Origin: Streptomyces sp. SUK 48
GTDB lineage: Bacteria > Actinomycetota > Actinomycetes > Streptomycetales > Streptomycetaceae
DNA: 64,000 nt
Direction: 5' to 3'
Assembly: GCF_009650765.1 (NCBI RefSeq)
Contig: NZ_CP045740.1
Location: 3,448,001-3,512,000 of the forward strand
Under the pieces are notes generated by a model. It was not told the origin of the DNA. It saw only the letters and a list, made by a program, of their open reading frames with translations, and searched no databases. Position numbers and translations under genes: made by a program. This document shows positions 19,254 to 28,731 of the stretch, piece by piece (within the stretch, counting starts at the first letter, position 1; every line of letters starts with the position of its first letter).

Positions 19254-19361
19254 CTAACGGCAGGCATGGCCAGCAAATTCCACGGCGGAAGATCACCTTC
19301 GGCTTCGTATGTTCATACGGTTGTTCATACGGTGTTCACGAAGCCGCCGGGGCCGAGGCCG

Positions 19362-20039
19362 TCACTGCTCGGCGAGCGCCCGCAGCCGGCTCAGGGCCCG
19401 GTGCTGGGCGACTCGGACCGCTCCGGGTGACATTCCCAACATCTGTCCGGTTTCCTCCGCCGTGAGGCCCACCGCGATGCGCAGCAGCAGCAGTTCGCGC
19501 TGGTTCTCGGGGAGGTTGGCCAGCAGCTTCTTGGCCCACTCGGCGTCGCTGCTGAGCAGGGCGCGCTCCTCGGGGCCGAGGGAGTCGTCGGGCCGCTCGG
19601 GCATCTCGTCGGAGGGCACGGCGGTCGAACCCGGGTGGCGCATCGCGGCGCGCTGGAGGTCGGCGACCTTGTGCGAGGCGATGGCGAAGACGAATGCCTC
19701 GAAGGGGCGCCCGGTGTCCCGGTAGCGGGGCAGCGCGAGCAGGACGGCGACACAGACCTCCTGGGCGAGGTCCTCCACGAAGTGGCGCGCGTCGCCGGGC
19801 AGCCGCGACAGCCGGGTGCGGCAGTAGCGCAGCGCCAGCGGGTGGACATGGGCGAGCAGGTCGTGCGTGGCCTGTTCGTCCCCGTCGACGGCACGAAGCA
19901 CGAGAGCACCGATCGGCCCCTGGGCCGTGCCCGCCTCGTCGTCGCGCATCGGTCCATGGTGCCCTGCGGCCGTCCGGTCCGTCGCATCGTGCTGATGGTT
20001 GTGCACCGAAGCGTTATGAGCAGGTGCGCCGGCACTCAT
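19362..20039 (-). CDS. shbA: ECF-type RNA polymerase sigma factor, ShbA/SigD-like
   Basis: 225 aa from the ATG at 20039 (MSAGAPAHN), which has GGAGG about nine bases upstream; an internal ATG at 19949 (MRDDEAG) would also give a full sigma domain. Region 2 is seen in [25 protein letters not shown] and [15 protein letters not shown], region 4 in [27 protein letters not shown] with [17 protein letters not shown]. Its position between guaB and bldM matches Mycobacterium sigD and Streptomyces ShbA; ShbA of S. griseus is known to drive transcription of the principal sigma gene hrdB. No anti-sigma gene is adjacent. Symbol given by locus and similarity, not by experiment. Confidence 0.82.
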   Translation of the reverse strand: MSAGAPAHNASVHNHQHDATDRTAAGHHGPMRDDEAGTAQGPIGALVLRAVDGDEQATHDLLAHVHPLALRYCRTRLSRLPGDARHFVEDLAQEVCVAVLLALPRYRDTGRPFEAFVFAIASHKVADLQRAAMRHPGSTAVPSDEMPERPDDSLGPEERALLSSDAEWAKKLLANLPENQRELLLLRIAVGLTAEETGQMLGMSPGAVRVAQHRALSRLRALAEQ

Positions 20040-20434
20040 CCCCTGCGCCCTCCCCTTCCGCTCGACCGACTCGTCCCCGAGAGACTCCACACCCTCAAGG
20101 ATGCGGCATCCGCGCCGAAACGAGCAGCGCCCGTCCGGTGGGCCGCCTTGCATGCCGCCGTACGGCACGTCCTGGCGGAGCGTATGCGGTATCTTCCGGC
20201 CGGCCGCGGCGGACGCCGGCGCGCACGAACACGCCGGGGCGCGGAATCCGCCCGGGGCGTACGACATGGACGGCGCCGCCGGGAGCGGGGCGCGCGGCGC
20301 CGCTCGGGAGCCTGCCGGGAATCCGCTCGCCGCAACGGCGGGGAGCCCGGGCACCAGCGGCGGCGTCACGACGGCCCCCGGGAGCCGGGGGTCCGCCCGG
20401 CCCCGCGCGACGGGCGCGCGGGGCCCGCCGGGTG

Positions 20435-21046
20435 CTACCTGACCAGGCCCCAGCGGAAGCCGAGGGCCACCGCGTGGGCACGGTCCGAGGCGCCGAGCTT
20501 CTTGAACAGGCGCCGGGCGTGGGTCTTGACGGTGTCCTCGGAGAGGAACAGCTCACGGCCGATCTCGGCGTTCGAGCGGCCGTGGCTCATGCCCTCCAGG
20601 ACCTGGATCTCCCGCGCGGTGAGCGTGGGCGCGGCGCCCATCTCGGCCGAGCGCAGCCGGCGCGGGGCCAGCCGCCAGGTCGGGTCGGCGAGGGCCTGTG
20701 TCACCGTGGCCCGCAGTTCGGCGCGCGAGGCGTCCTTGTGCAGATAGCCCCGGGCGCCGGCGGCGACCGCGAGGGCCACGCCGTCCAGGTCCTCGGCGAC
20801 GGTCAGCATGATGATGCGTGCGCCGGGATCGGCGGACAGCAATCGGCGCACCGTCTCCACGCCGCCCAGGCCGGGCATGCGGACATCCATCAGGATGAGG
20901 TCGGAGCGGTCGGCGCCCCAGCGGCGGAGGACTTCCTCGCCGTTGGCCGCCGTCGTCACACGCTCGACACCGGGCACGGTCGCGACCGCGCGGCGGAGCG
21001 CTTCTCGGGCAAGCGGGGAGTCGTCGCAGACGAGGACGGATGTCAT
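20435..21046 (-). CDS. bldM: Developmental response regulator BldM
   Basis: 203 aa, exactly the BldM length, from the ATG at 21046 with GGAGGG six bases upstream. N-terminal receiver domain with [11 protein letters not shown] and the phospho-acceptor position D54 in [10 protein letters not shown]-terminal LuxR-type helix-turn-helix ([35 protein letters not shown]). BldM is a master regulator needed for aerial hyphae and, with WhiI, for sporulation; the family behaves as an atypical regulator not needing phosphorylation. No partner histidine kinase is nearby. Divergent from whiD across 380 bp, the same arrangement as in S. coelicolor. Confidence 0.95.
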   Translation of the reverse strand: MTSVLVCDDSPLAREALRRAVATVPGVERVTTAANGEEVLRRWGADRSDLILMDVRMPGLGGVETVRRLLSADPGARIIMLTVAEDLDGVALAVAAGARGYLHKDASRAELRATVTQALADPTWRLAPRRLRSAEMGAAPTLTAREIQVLEGMSHGRSNAEIGRELFLSEDTVKTHARRLFKKLGASDRAHAVALGFRWGLVR

Positions 21047-21426
21047 GACCGCCCTCCGCAGCTGATGCGCGTCACCTTGAGCCTCCAGGCTGGTACGGAA
21101 TCTCACCTGTGCGGTCGACCGTCTCGGACGCCTGCCCGAGCGCTTGTGTTTTCAACCGCCTCCGCACTCTCAACGACGGTCACTCGAAAGAGTTACGGGG
21201 CTGCACACCGTCATCGGCACTCTACGTGAGGGCACCGACACGGTGCAGACATGCCCAACGGACCCTCAACTTTTCATCACAACCTATGCCCCATTCAGCT
21301 GCTTTTCTTCCCGTTTCGTAGTGTTCGGGGCTAGATTCGCAATGAGTCATATTTACATCTCCTTAGACCGGAGATGTACGGTCGTTGGCACCGTATCCGC
21401 CCAGAACGGCTACAAGGGGTCACGTA
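21047..21426. promoter_or_regulatory. bldM-whiD divergent promoter region
   Basis: 380-bp gene-free region, lower in GC near whiD (AATGAGTCATATTTACATC at ~21341-21359). Only very short frames are present. It should carry the promoters of both developmental genes; individual -10/-35 boxes and regulator sites could not be assigned by eye. Confidence 0.6.
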
Positions 21427-21756
21427 ATGGCAGATTTCTCCCGCCTTCCCGGACCGAACGCGGACCTGTGGGACTGGCAGCTGCTGGCTGCTTGCCGCGG
21501 GGTGGACAGCTCGCTCTTCTTCCACCCGGAGGGCGAGCGCGGGGCGGCTCGGAGCGCTCGCGAGAACTCGGCCAAGGAGGTCTGCATGAGGTGCCCGGTC
21601 CGTGCGGAGTGCGCGGCGCACGCGCTTGCCGTGCGCGAACCGTACGGCGTCTGGGGCGGCCTGACCGAGGACGAGCGCGAGGAGCTGATGGGGCGGGCAC
21701 GCAACCGCCTGGTGGCGGCCTCCACCACCAGCGGCGACACCGCCCATAGTCACTGA
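21427..21756 (+). CDS. whiD: Sporulation regulator WhiD (WhiB-like iron-sulfur protein)
   Basis: 109 aa from the ATG at 21427. The four cluster-ligand cysteines are C23, C53, C56 and C62 (C-x29-C-x2-C-x5-C), followed by the family turn GVWGG (74-78) and a basic tail (GRARNRL). WhiB-like proteins bind a [4Fe-4S] cluster and contact region 4 of the principal sigma factor; WhiD is required for maturation of spores. Slightly shorter than the S. coelicolor protein but complete. Divergent from bldM, with which it shares regulation in Streptomyces (established knowledge). Confidence 0.95.
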   Translation: MADFSRLPGPNADLWDWQLLAACRGVDSSLFFHPEGERGAARSARENSAKEVCMRCPVRAECAAHALAVREPYGVWGGLTEDEREELMGRARNRLVAASTTSGDTAHSH

Positions 21757-21874
21757 AGGAACGTTTCTGCACCCAGGGCCCGTCGGGTGCGGCCGATATC
21801 CCCCCACCTCGGGCACGCCGCGCGCGTGCCCGCGACTCTGCGCGGTTTCACGCCTTGGCGCCGCCCGGAGTCCT

Positions 21875-21960
21875 TCACCGGTCCGCTGCGCGGCTCACCG
21901 GATCCGCGCGCCGAGCGGCTTGCGCGCGTCTCACCGGTTCTCCCGCGCGCTCACCGGTCT
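21875..21960. repeat. Short phased TCACCGG repeats downstream of whiD
   Basis: TCACCGG occurs at 21875, 21895, 21931 and 21951, i.e. in two pairs each spaced exactly 20 bp, with GCGCG-rich spacers. It lies in the 220-bp gap between whiD and the convergent LysR gene. Function unknown. Confidence 0.5.
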
Positions 21961-21976
21961 TCTGCGCGGCGCGGTG

Positions 21977-22879
21977 TCACACCGCGCGGCCGGCCGCCCG
22001 CGCCAGCTGCTCCAGGGTCGCCGCGACCGCCGGCACCTGGGCCAGATCGGGCAGGGTGAGCGCGACGATCTCCCGTCGCACCGCCGGCTCCAGACGCACC
22101 GTGCGCACCCCGCGCGGCCGGACCGACTCCACCGCGAGCTGCGGCAGCACGGCCACGCCCAGACCCGCGCCGACCAGGCCGGCGACCGCCGGATAGTCGT
22201 CGGTGGCGAAGTCGATGCGCGGCGCGAACCCGGCGCCCTGGCAGACCTCCACCAGCTGGCCCCGGCAGCGCGGGCAGCCCGCGATCCAGGGCTCCTCGGC
22301 CAGCTCCCCGATGGCGACGCTCTCGGCGCGCGCGAGCCGGTGCCGCTCCGGCACCAGGGCCACCAGGCGGTCGCTCAGCAGCGGGCGGACGACCAGGTCG
22401 TCCCAGTCCTCGGTGACGGCCGCGCCCTCGTAGCGGAAGGCCAGGGCGAGATCGCAGTCGCCCTCGCGCAGCAGCTCGACGGAGCGCGGCGGTTCGGCCT
22501 CCTCCAGGGAGACACGGGTGCCGGGATGGGCGGCGCGCAGGGCGGCCAGGGCGGTGGGGACCAGGGTGGAGCTGCCGCTGGGGAAGGAGACCAGGCGGAC
22601 CCGGCCGGCCCGCAGGCCCGCGATGGCGGCGACCTCCTCCTCGGCGGCGGTGAGCCCGGCGAGGATGCCGGAGGCGTGCCGGACCAGGGCCTCGCCCGCC
22701 TGGGTCAGCCGCATCTCGCGGCCCGCGCGGATCAGCAGCGGGGTGCCGACGGAGGTCTCCAGGGCCTTCATCTGCTGGCTGACGGCGGGCTGGGTGCAGC
22801 CCAGTTCACGCCCCGCAGCCGAGAAGGAGCCGGTGGCGGCGACGGCACGCAGGACACGGAGATGACGGGCCTCGATCAC
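21977..22879 (-). CDS. LysR-family transcriptional regulator
   Basis: 300 aa, the family norm. N-terminal winged helix-turn-helix: HLRVLRAVAATGSFSAAGRELGCTQPAVSQQMKALE, then LTQAGEALVRHA; C-terminal effector-binding domain with two alpha/beta lobes (VRLVSFPSG... and LVGAGLGVAVLPQLAVE). Two closely spaced Cys (GCPRCRG) in the effector domain could be redox-sensitive, though this is only suggestive. A 19-bp palindrome covers the stop codon. Divergent from the MOSC gene at 22960 across 80 bp, so that gene is the most likely target. Confidence 0.92.
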   Translation of the reverse strand: MIEARHLRVLRAVAATGSFSAAGRELGCTQPAVSQQMKALETSVGTPLLIRAGREMRLTQAGEALVRHASGILAGLTAAEEEVAAIAGLRAGRVRLVSFPSGSSTLVPTALAALRAAHPGTRVSLEEAEPPRSVELLREGDCDLALAFRYEGAAVTEDWDDLVVRPLLSDRLVALVPERHRLARAESVAIGELAEEPWIAGCPRCRGQLVEVCQGAGFAPRIDFATDDYPAVAGLVGAGLGVAVLPQLAVESVRPRGVRTVRLEPAVRREIVALTLPDLAQVPAVAATLEQLARAAGRAV

Positions 22880-22959
22880 CCCGCAAGCATAAGGCCAGCT
22901 TGGAGACGGCGTCCAAAATTCGCTCGACGCTTTGAGTAACGATCCCGTACGGTGCGGGC

Positions 22960-23628
22960 ATGAAGCTTCTCTCCGTCAATGTCGGGCAGGCCGGCCCGGT
23001 GCCGTACACCAGCCAGGCGGACGGCCTGACGGGCATCGACAAGAGGCCGGTCGAGGGGCCCGTGAGGGTGTCCGCGCCGGGTCCGAAGGGGACCGCGGGC
23101 AGCGGGCTGGCCGGGGACGCGGTGTGCGACCTGAGGCATCACGGCGGCGACGACCAGGCGGTGTACGCGTTCGCCCGCGAGGACCTGGACGACTGGGAGC
23201 GCGAGCTGGGCCGCACCCTGGCCAACGGCTGCTTCGGGGAGAACCTCACGACCGGCGGGCTCGACGTCTCCGGGGCGCTGATCGGCGAGTGCTGGCGGAT
23301 CGGTCCGGCGGTGGTGCTCCAGGTGACCTCGGGCCGTGTCCCGTGCCGCACCTTCCAGGGCCATCTGGGCGAGCCGGGATTGATCCGCAGGTTCACCCGG
23401 AAGGCGGCGACGGGTGCCTACCTCCGGGTGATCGAGCCCGGTGAGATACGCGCGGGCGATCCGGTCGAGATCCTGCACCGCCCCGGCCACGGGGTGACGG
23501 CGGCGATGGAGTTCCGCGCGACAACCACCGAGCGGGAGCTGCTGCCCCGGCTGCTCGCCGCGGCCGAGGACCTGCACCCGGAGGCGCTGGCCGCGGCCCG
23601 CAAGTACGTCGCCGGACAGGCCCGCTGA
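22960..23628 (+). CDS. MOSC domain protein
   Basis: 222 aa, YiiM-like. MOSC domains bind molybdenum cofactor or sulfur carriers; small stand-alone forms take part in detoxifying N-hydroxylated compounds (family knowledge). Seen here: N-terminal LLSVNVG, GDAVCDLRHHGGDDQAVYAF, then GENLTTGGLD and the conserved Cys in GRVPCRTF. C-terminal helical extension after PVEIL (PGHGVTAAMEF and RLLAAAEDLHPEALAA). The ATG at 22960 has weak Shine-Dalgarno support (GTGCGGGC). Divergent LysR gene upstream is a plausible regulator. Confidence 0.88.
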   Translation: MKLLSVNVGQAGPVPYTSQADGLTGIDKRPVEGPVRVSAPGPKGTAGSGLAGDAVCDLRHHGGDDQAVYAFAREDLDDWERELGRTLANGCFGENLTTGGLDVSGALIGECWRIGPAVVLQVTSGRVPCRTFQGHLGEPGLIRRFTRKAATGAYLRVIEPGEIRAGDPVEILHRPGHGVTAAMEFRATTTERELLPRLLAAAEDLHPEALAAARKYVAGQAR

Positions 23629-23691
23629 GGGCCCGTCACCGCATGGCGGACACCGCGTGTCCGGATCGCCCGCGCTCACTAACCTTGGGTC

Positions 23692-24465
23692 ATGACAACG
23701 GCTCTGATTACGGGATCGACCGCGGGGATCGGCGCCGCCTTCGCGCGGCGGCTGGCGGCTGACGGGCATGACCTCGTCCTGGTGGCCCGGGACGCCAAGC
23801 GGCTGCGCGAACAGGCGACCGAGTTGCACGACCGGCACGGCATCGAGGCGGAGGTGCTGCCCGCCGACCTCTCCGAGGACAAGGGCGTCGAGACCGTCGC
23901 CGACCGGCTCGGCGACCGCAAGAACCCCGTCGACCTGCTGATCAACAACGCCGGTTTCGGCAACAAGGGCCGCTATCTGGAAGTCTCCATGGCGGACGAG
24001 CTGACCATGCTCAAGGTGCACTGCGAGGCGGTGCTGCGGCTGACCTCGGCGGCGGCCGAGGCGATGCGCGAGCGCGGCCGGGGCGGGGTGGTCAATGTCG
24101 CCTCGGTGGCGGCCTTCGTGCCCCGGGGCACCTACGGCGCGTCCAAGGCGTGGGTCGTGCAGTTCACCCAGGGCGCGGCGCGGGACCTGGCCGGCACCGG
24201 GGTGCGGCTGATGGTGCTGTGCCCCGGATTCGTGCGCACCGAGTTCCACCAGCGGGCCGGGATGGGCACGGACAACATCCCCGGCTGGATGTGGCTGGAC
24301 GCCGACAAGGTGGTCGCGGCGGCCCTCGCCGACCTGGCGCGCGGCAAGTCGCTGTCGGTCCCGGACCCCCGTTACAAGGCGCTGATGGGCCTGGTGAAGG
24401 TCACCCCGCGCGGCCTCCTCGGCGGGGTCACCTCCCGCACCGGGCGCAAGTACGGGCCCCAGTAG
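23692..24465 (+). CDS. Short-chain dehydrogenase/reductase
   Basis: 257 aa classical SDR. NAD(P)-binding TGSTAGIGAAFARRLA at the N-terminus, VARD after beta-2 (suggesting NADP), NNAG at ~86, catalytic Ser in VNVASVAAF and YGASK with the catalytic Tyr and Lys, then LCPGFVRTEF. The C-terminal part is typical of the DltE/YqjQ-like group of unknown substrate. Follows the MOSC gene by 63 bp on the same strand and may be co-transcribed. Confidence 0.9.
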   Translation: MTTALITGSTAGIGAAFARRLAADGHDLVLVARDAKRLREQATELHDRHGIEAEVLPADLSEDKGVETVADRLGDRKNPVDLLINNAGFGNKGRYLEVSMADELTMLKVHCEAVLRLTSAAAEAMRERGRGGVVNVASVAAFVPRGTYGASKAWVVQFTQGAARDLAGTGVRLMVLCPGFVRTEFHQRAGMGTDNIPGWMWLDADKVVAAALADLARGKSLSVPDPRYKALMGLVKVTPRGLLGGVTSRTGRKYGPQ

Positions 24466-24481
24466 GCGCGGACGCGGGCGG

Positions 24482-24616
24482 GTGCCGGATCAGGGGGACG
24501 GCGACGCGCACCCTGGTCGGCCGGGACCGCTCGGACGCCGCGCACCCGCCCCCGACGGCGAGATCACCGAGACCTGGTGGCAGCGCGACCACCTGGGCCT
24601 GATGCGACAACCCCGA
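24482..24616 (+). pseudogene. Possible SnoaL-like ester cyclase 3' relic
   Basis: A frame containing DGEITETWWQRDHLGLMRQ resembles the conserved C-terminus of SnoaL-like ester cyclases (DGRI-E-W---D-LGLMRQLG), preceded by a GRPGPLGRRAP segment that would fit if about a dozen residues were lost. No start-proximal half exists, so this would be a decayed fragment. Recognition is by eye only. Confidence 0.3.
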
Positions 24617-24631
24617 CGGCGTACGGCAGCG

Positions 24632-24670
24632 CGAAGGCCCGGCACCCCGCGAGGGGGTACCGGGCCTTCG
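24632..24670 (-). terminator. Terminator after groEL
   Basis: 17-bp stem with one mismatch (CGAAGGCCCGGCACCCC against GGGGTACCGGGCCTTCG), 5-base loop, just past the groEL stop on the minus strand. Confidence 0.85.
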
Positions 24671-24686
24671 TACGGAGCGGTGGGGC

Positions 24687-26381
<1,695 letters not shown>

Positions 26382-26437
26382 TTATCGGTCGCGGGGGCCA
26401 GGGGCGCAGCTCAGAGCAAAGGTTTGCTCGGGGTGAA

Positions 26438-26746
26438 TTACTTCTCGATGATCGCGAGCACGTCGCGAGCCGAGAGGACGAGGAACTCCTCGCCGTTGTA
26501 CTTCACCTCGGTGCCGCCGTACTTGCTGTACAGGACGACGTCGCCGACCTTGACGTCGAGCGGCAGGCGCTCGCCGTTCTCGAAGCGACCCGGACCGACG
26601 GCGAGGACGGCGCCCTCCTGGGGCTTCTCCTTCGCGGTGTCCGGGATGACCAGGCCAGAGGCCGTGGTCTGCTCGGCGTCGAGCGGCTGGACCACGATGC
26701 GGTCCTCGAGCGGCTTGATGGCAACCTTGGTGCTGGCGGTCGTCAC
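26438..26746 (-). CDS. groES: Co-chaperonin GroES (10 kDa)
   Basis: 102 aa, the lid of the GroEL chamber. N-terminal [35 protein letters not shown] includes the mobile loop that docks on Gro[33 protein letters not shown] completes the beta-barrel. First gene of the operon, with two CIRCE elements 100-173 bp upstream, so heat-inducible through HrcA repression. Confidence 0.97.
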   Translation of the reverse strand: MTTASTKVAIKPLEDRIVVQPLDAEQTTASGLVIPDTAKEKPQEGAVLAVGPGRFENGERLPLDVKVGDVVLYSKYGGTEVKYNGEEFLVLSARDVLAIIEK

Positions 26747-26845
26747 GATCCGACCTCCCCCTTCGGAGATCTCACGGGGTTAACTGTCTGAGGTGGCGAC
26801 CAGGTCGATCCGTCGTCGCGGGTGCCGGACCTGCCCGTCGCGTTG

Positions 26846-26872
26846 TTGGCACTCTCCAGTGGGGAGTGCCAG
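26846..26872. promoter_or_regulatory. CIRCE operator (HrcA site) 1
   Basis: TTGGCACTC-N9-GAGTGCCAG, one mismatch per arm from the TTAGCACTC-N9-GAGTGCTAA consensus. Upstream of groES. Confidence 0.92.
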
Positions 26873-26892
26873 AGCCGAGACTATGACCGGGA

Positions 26893-26919
26893 TTAGCACT
26901 CGGTCAAGCGGAGTGCCAA
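26893..26919. promoter_or_regulatory. CIRCE operator (HrcA site) 2
   Basis: TTAGCACTC-N9-GAGTGCCAA, near-perfect CIRCE. The left arm matches the consensus exactly. 20 bp beyond the first copy, so two HrcA dimers could bind in tandem. Confidence 0.95.
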
Positions 26920-27005
26920 TGCCGTGCGGCGCGTCGGCCGAAATCGCGGGTGCGGGAGCGCATATCGGCGCTCGGCCGGCGCCGGGTGTGCCGGCCCGGC
27001 GCTGA

Positions 27006-27680
27006 TCAGTGGAGGTAGTCCTCCAGCCGGGCCGCCGTCAGGTTTCGTCTGCGCATGGCGTCCAGGAGGCGGGCCGTGGGGACGCCCGTCAGGAGGCGGA
27101 CGATGTCACCTTGGCGGAGGCGGCGCGGGCCCCGGGGGTAGACGAGGCCCGCCGGGGTGAGGGTGGCGCGCCACAGGACGACGGCGGTGATGCCGCAGTC
27201 GGCGGCGGCGCGCAGGGTCGTGGCGTCGTACGCGCCCCGGGGCGGGCGCAGGAGCCGGGTGCGGCGGGCGCAGAGCGCGGCGCGCTGGGTGGCGTACGGC
27301 GTTCCCGCCAGGGGCCGCGGTGCGGGGGTGAACCGGGTCACCGGGACACGGAGTCCGCGGGGCGCGGCGGCGCCGCGGGGGTCGCGGCCGGTGGCGTCGT
27401 AGGTGAGGAAGACGACCCGGTCGCGGGTGGGGACGTGGTCCACGACCGGGGGCAGCGGCCGGCCGGACGGCGGCGCCGCGAGCGGCCGGCCGTGCGGCCG
27501 CACCCCTTCCGCCGCCTTCCTGCCGAGCCGTTCGATGGGGACGACGGGCTGGGCGCACCCGGCGAGCAGCAGTGCCGCGGCGAGGACCCCGGCGGCGACG
27601 GACGGCAGGCCCGTGCCCCGCGCACACCACCGCCCCGGCGCCCCGCCGCCGGGGCCCCTCACCCGCGCCCCGCCGGACAC
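27006..27680 (-). CDS. Degenerate polysaccharide deacetylase-like lipoprotein
   Basis: 224 aa. A signal peptide ends in the lipobox LLAGC (C42). It is a shortened relative of the gene just upstream: both have a RVVFLTYD / KVVFLTID strand, LRPP-G-Y and a closing ARLEDYL. Here the NodB motif 1 Asp-Asp is DA (95-96), the HTLTH zinc motif 2 is deleted with the surrounding ~45 residues, and motif 3 is RPPRGAYD. It should not bind the catalytic metal. The frame is intact, so it may be a decaying duplicate or a binding-only protein; 42 bp separate it from its paralogue. Confidence 0.75.
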   Translation of the reverse strand: MSGGARVRGPGGGAPGRWCARGTGLPSVAAGVLAAALLLAGCAQPVVPIERLGRKAAEGVRPHGRPLAAPPSGRPLPPVVDHVPTRDRVVFLTYDATGRDPRGAAAPRGLRVPVTRFTPAPRPLAGTPYATQRAALCARRTRLLRPPRGAYDATTLRAAADCGITAVVLWRATLTPAGLVYPRGPRRLRQGDIVRLLTGVPTARLLDAMRRRNLTAARLEDYLH

Positions 27681-27722
27681 CTCACCGCGCCCTGCGCGGC
27701 CGGCGCGGACCGTGCGGCCGAC

Positions 27723-28640
27723 TCACAGGTAGTCCTCCAGCCGGGCCACCGCGTACCCCTCGCGCGTCACCTTGTTCAGGAAGCGCCGCATGTCGTCGAC
27801 CATGGTGCCGTCCCAGTCGCTGCGGCCGCGGAAGTGGGTGAGGACGATGTCGCCCCGGCGCAGCTGCTGGTCGTCCTCGCGGAACTCCCAGTGGTCGACG
27901 TACACCTCCTCGTTCCAGATCGGGGCGTACTTGATGCCGCAGGACTTGGCGGCGACCAGGGTGTCCTGGTTGTAGTTGCCGTAGGGCGGGCGCAGCACGG
28001 TCGGGCGCTTGCCGAACTGCTTCTGCATGATGTCCTGCATGTCGCAGATCTCGTGCTTCTGCTGCTCGTAGGACAGCCCCGGCAGGTAGGGGTGGGTGAG
28101 CGTGTGGTTGTTGAGGGTGTTGCCGTAGGACTGCGCCGTGCGGAAGTAGCCGTAGTCGTCCTTGACCAGGTAGTTGCTGAGGAAGGCGGTGTACGGCACC
28201 TTCAGGTCCCGCATCATCTGGAGGAACCGCGGGTCCTTCTCCGAGCCGTCGTCGATGGTGAGGAAGACGACCTTGTTCCGGGTCGGGACCGTGGTGAAGA
28301 CCGGCGGCAGGGCCCAGTCCTCCTGGTGGTCCACCTCGAAGCCGGCCCGCGCGGTGATGTGCGGCTTCACCCTGGGCGGCGGCGGGGGCGCGATCGGGAC
28401 CTCGTCCAGGCCCCAGCGTTTCGCGGCGGCGGCCATGCGGGCGCGTTCCGCGGCCTGGACGGCACGGGGGTCGGGGGCGGCGTGCCCGGTCGCGCCCTGC
28501 CCCGCCGCCGGGCGGGCGGTGCCCGGTCCGGAGCCGGAACCGGAGCAGCCGGTGACGAGGGCGGTCGAGGCGAGGACGGCGGCGGCACAGCCGAGGGCGA
28601 CGCGTGCCCGACTTTTGTCATTTTGTACTACTAGTCGCAT
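27723..28640 (-). CDS. Polysaccharide deacetylase lipoprotein (NodB domain)
   Basis: 305 aa from the ATG at 28640. Signal peptide with lipobox ALVTGC (lipidated C32), then a Pro-rich linker and a NodB domain. Motif 1 is TIDDG (D130, D131), motif 2 NHTLTHP (H179, H183 as zinc ligands), motif 3 RPPYGNYN (217-224), and a late RGDIVLTHF supplies the second catalytic His. Probably removes N-acetyl groups from a wall glycan (peptidoglycan or chitin-like polymer); exact substrate not deducible. The first methionine codon overlaps the divergent side of the methyltransferase leader. Confidence 0.9.
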   Translation of the reverse strand: MRLVVQNDKSRARVALGCAAAVLASTALVTGCSGSGSGPGTARPAAGQGATGHAAPDPRAVQAAERARMAAAAKRWGLDEVPIAPPPPPRVKPHITARAGFEVDHQEDWALPPVFTTVPTRNKVVFLTIDDGSEKDPRFLQMMRDLKVPYTAFLSNYLVKDDYGYFRTAQSYGNTLNNHTLTHPYLPGLSYEQQKHEICDMQDIMQKQFGKRPTVLRPPYGNYNQDTLVAAKSCGIKYAPIWNEEVYVDHWEFREDDQQLRRGDIVLTHFRGRSDWDGTMVDDMRRFLNKVTREGYAVARLEDYL

Positions 28641-28731
28641 GGTGCTGGATCTTCGCAGGCCCCGCCCCCGCTCCCCGGGCGACAGCGCCGCCCGGACGCG
28701 CACCATCCACCGACTGGCCCACAATGACCCG

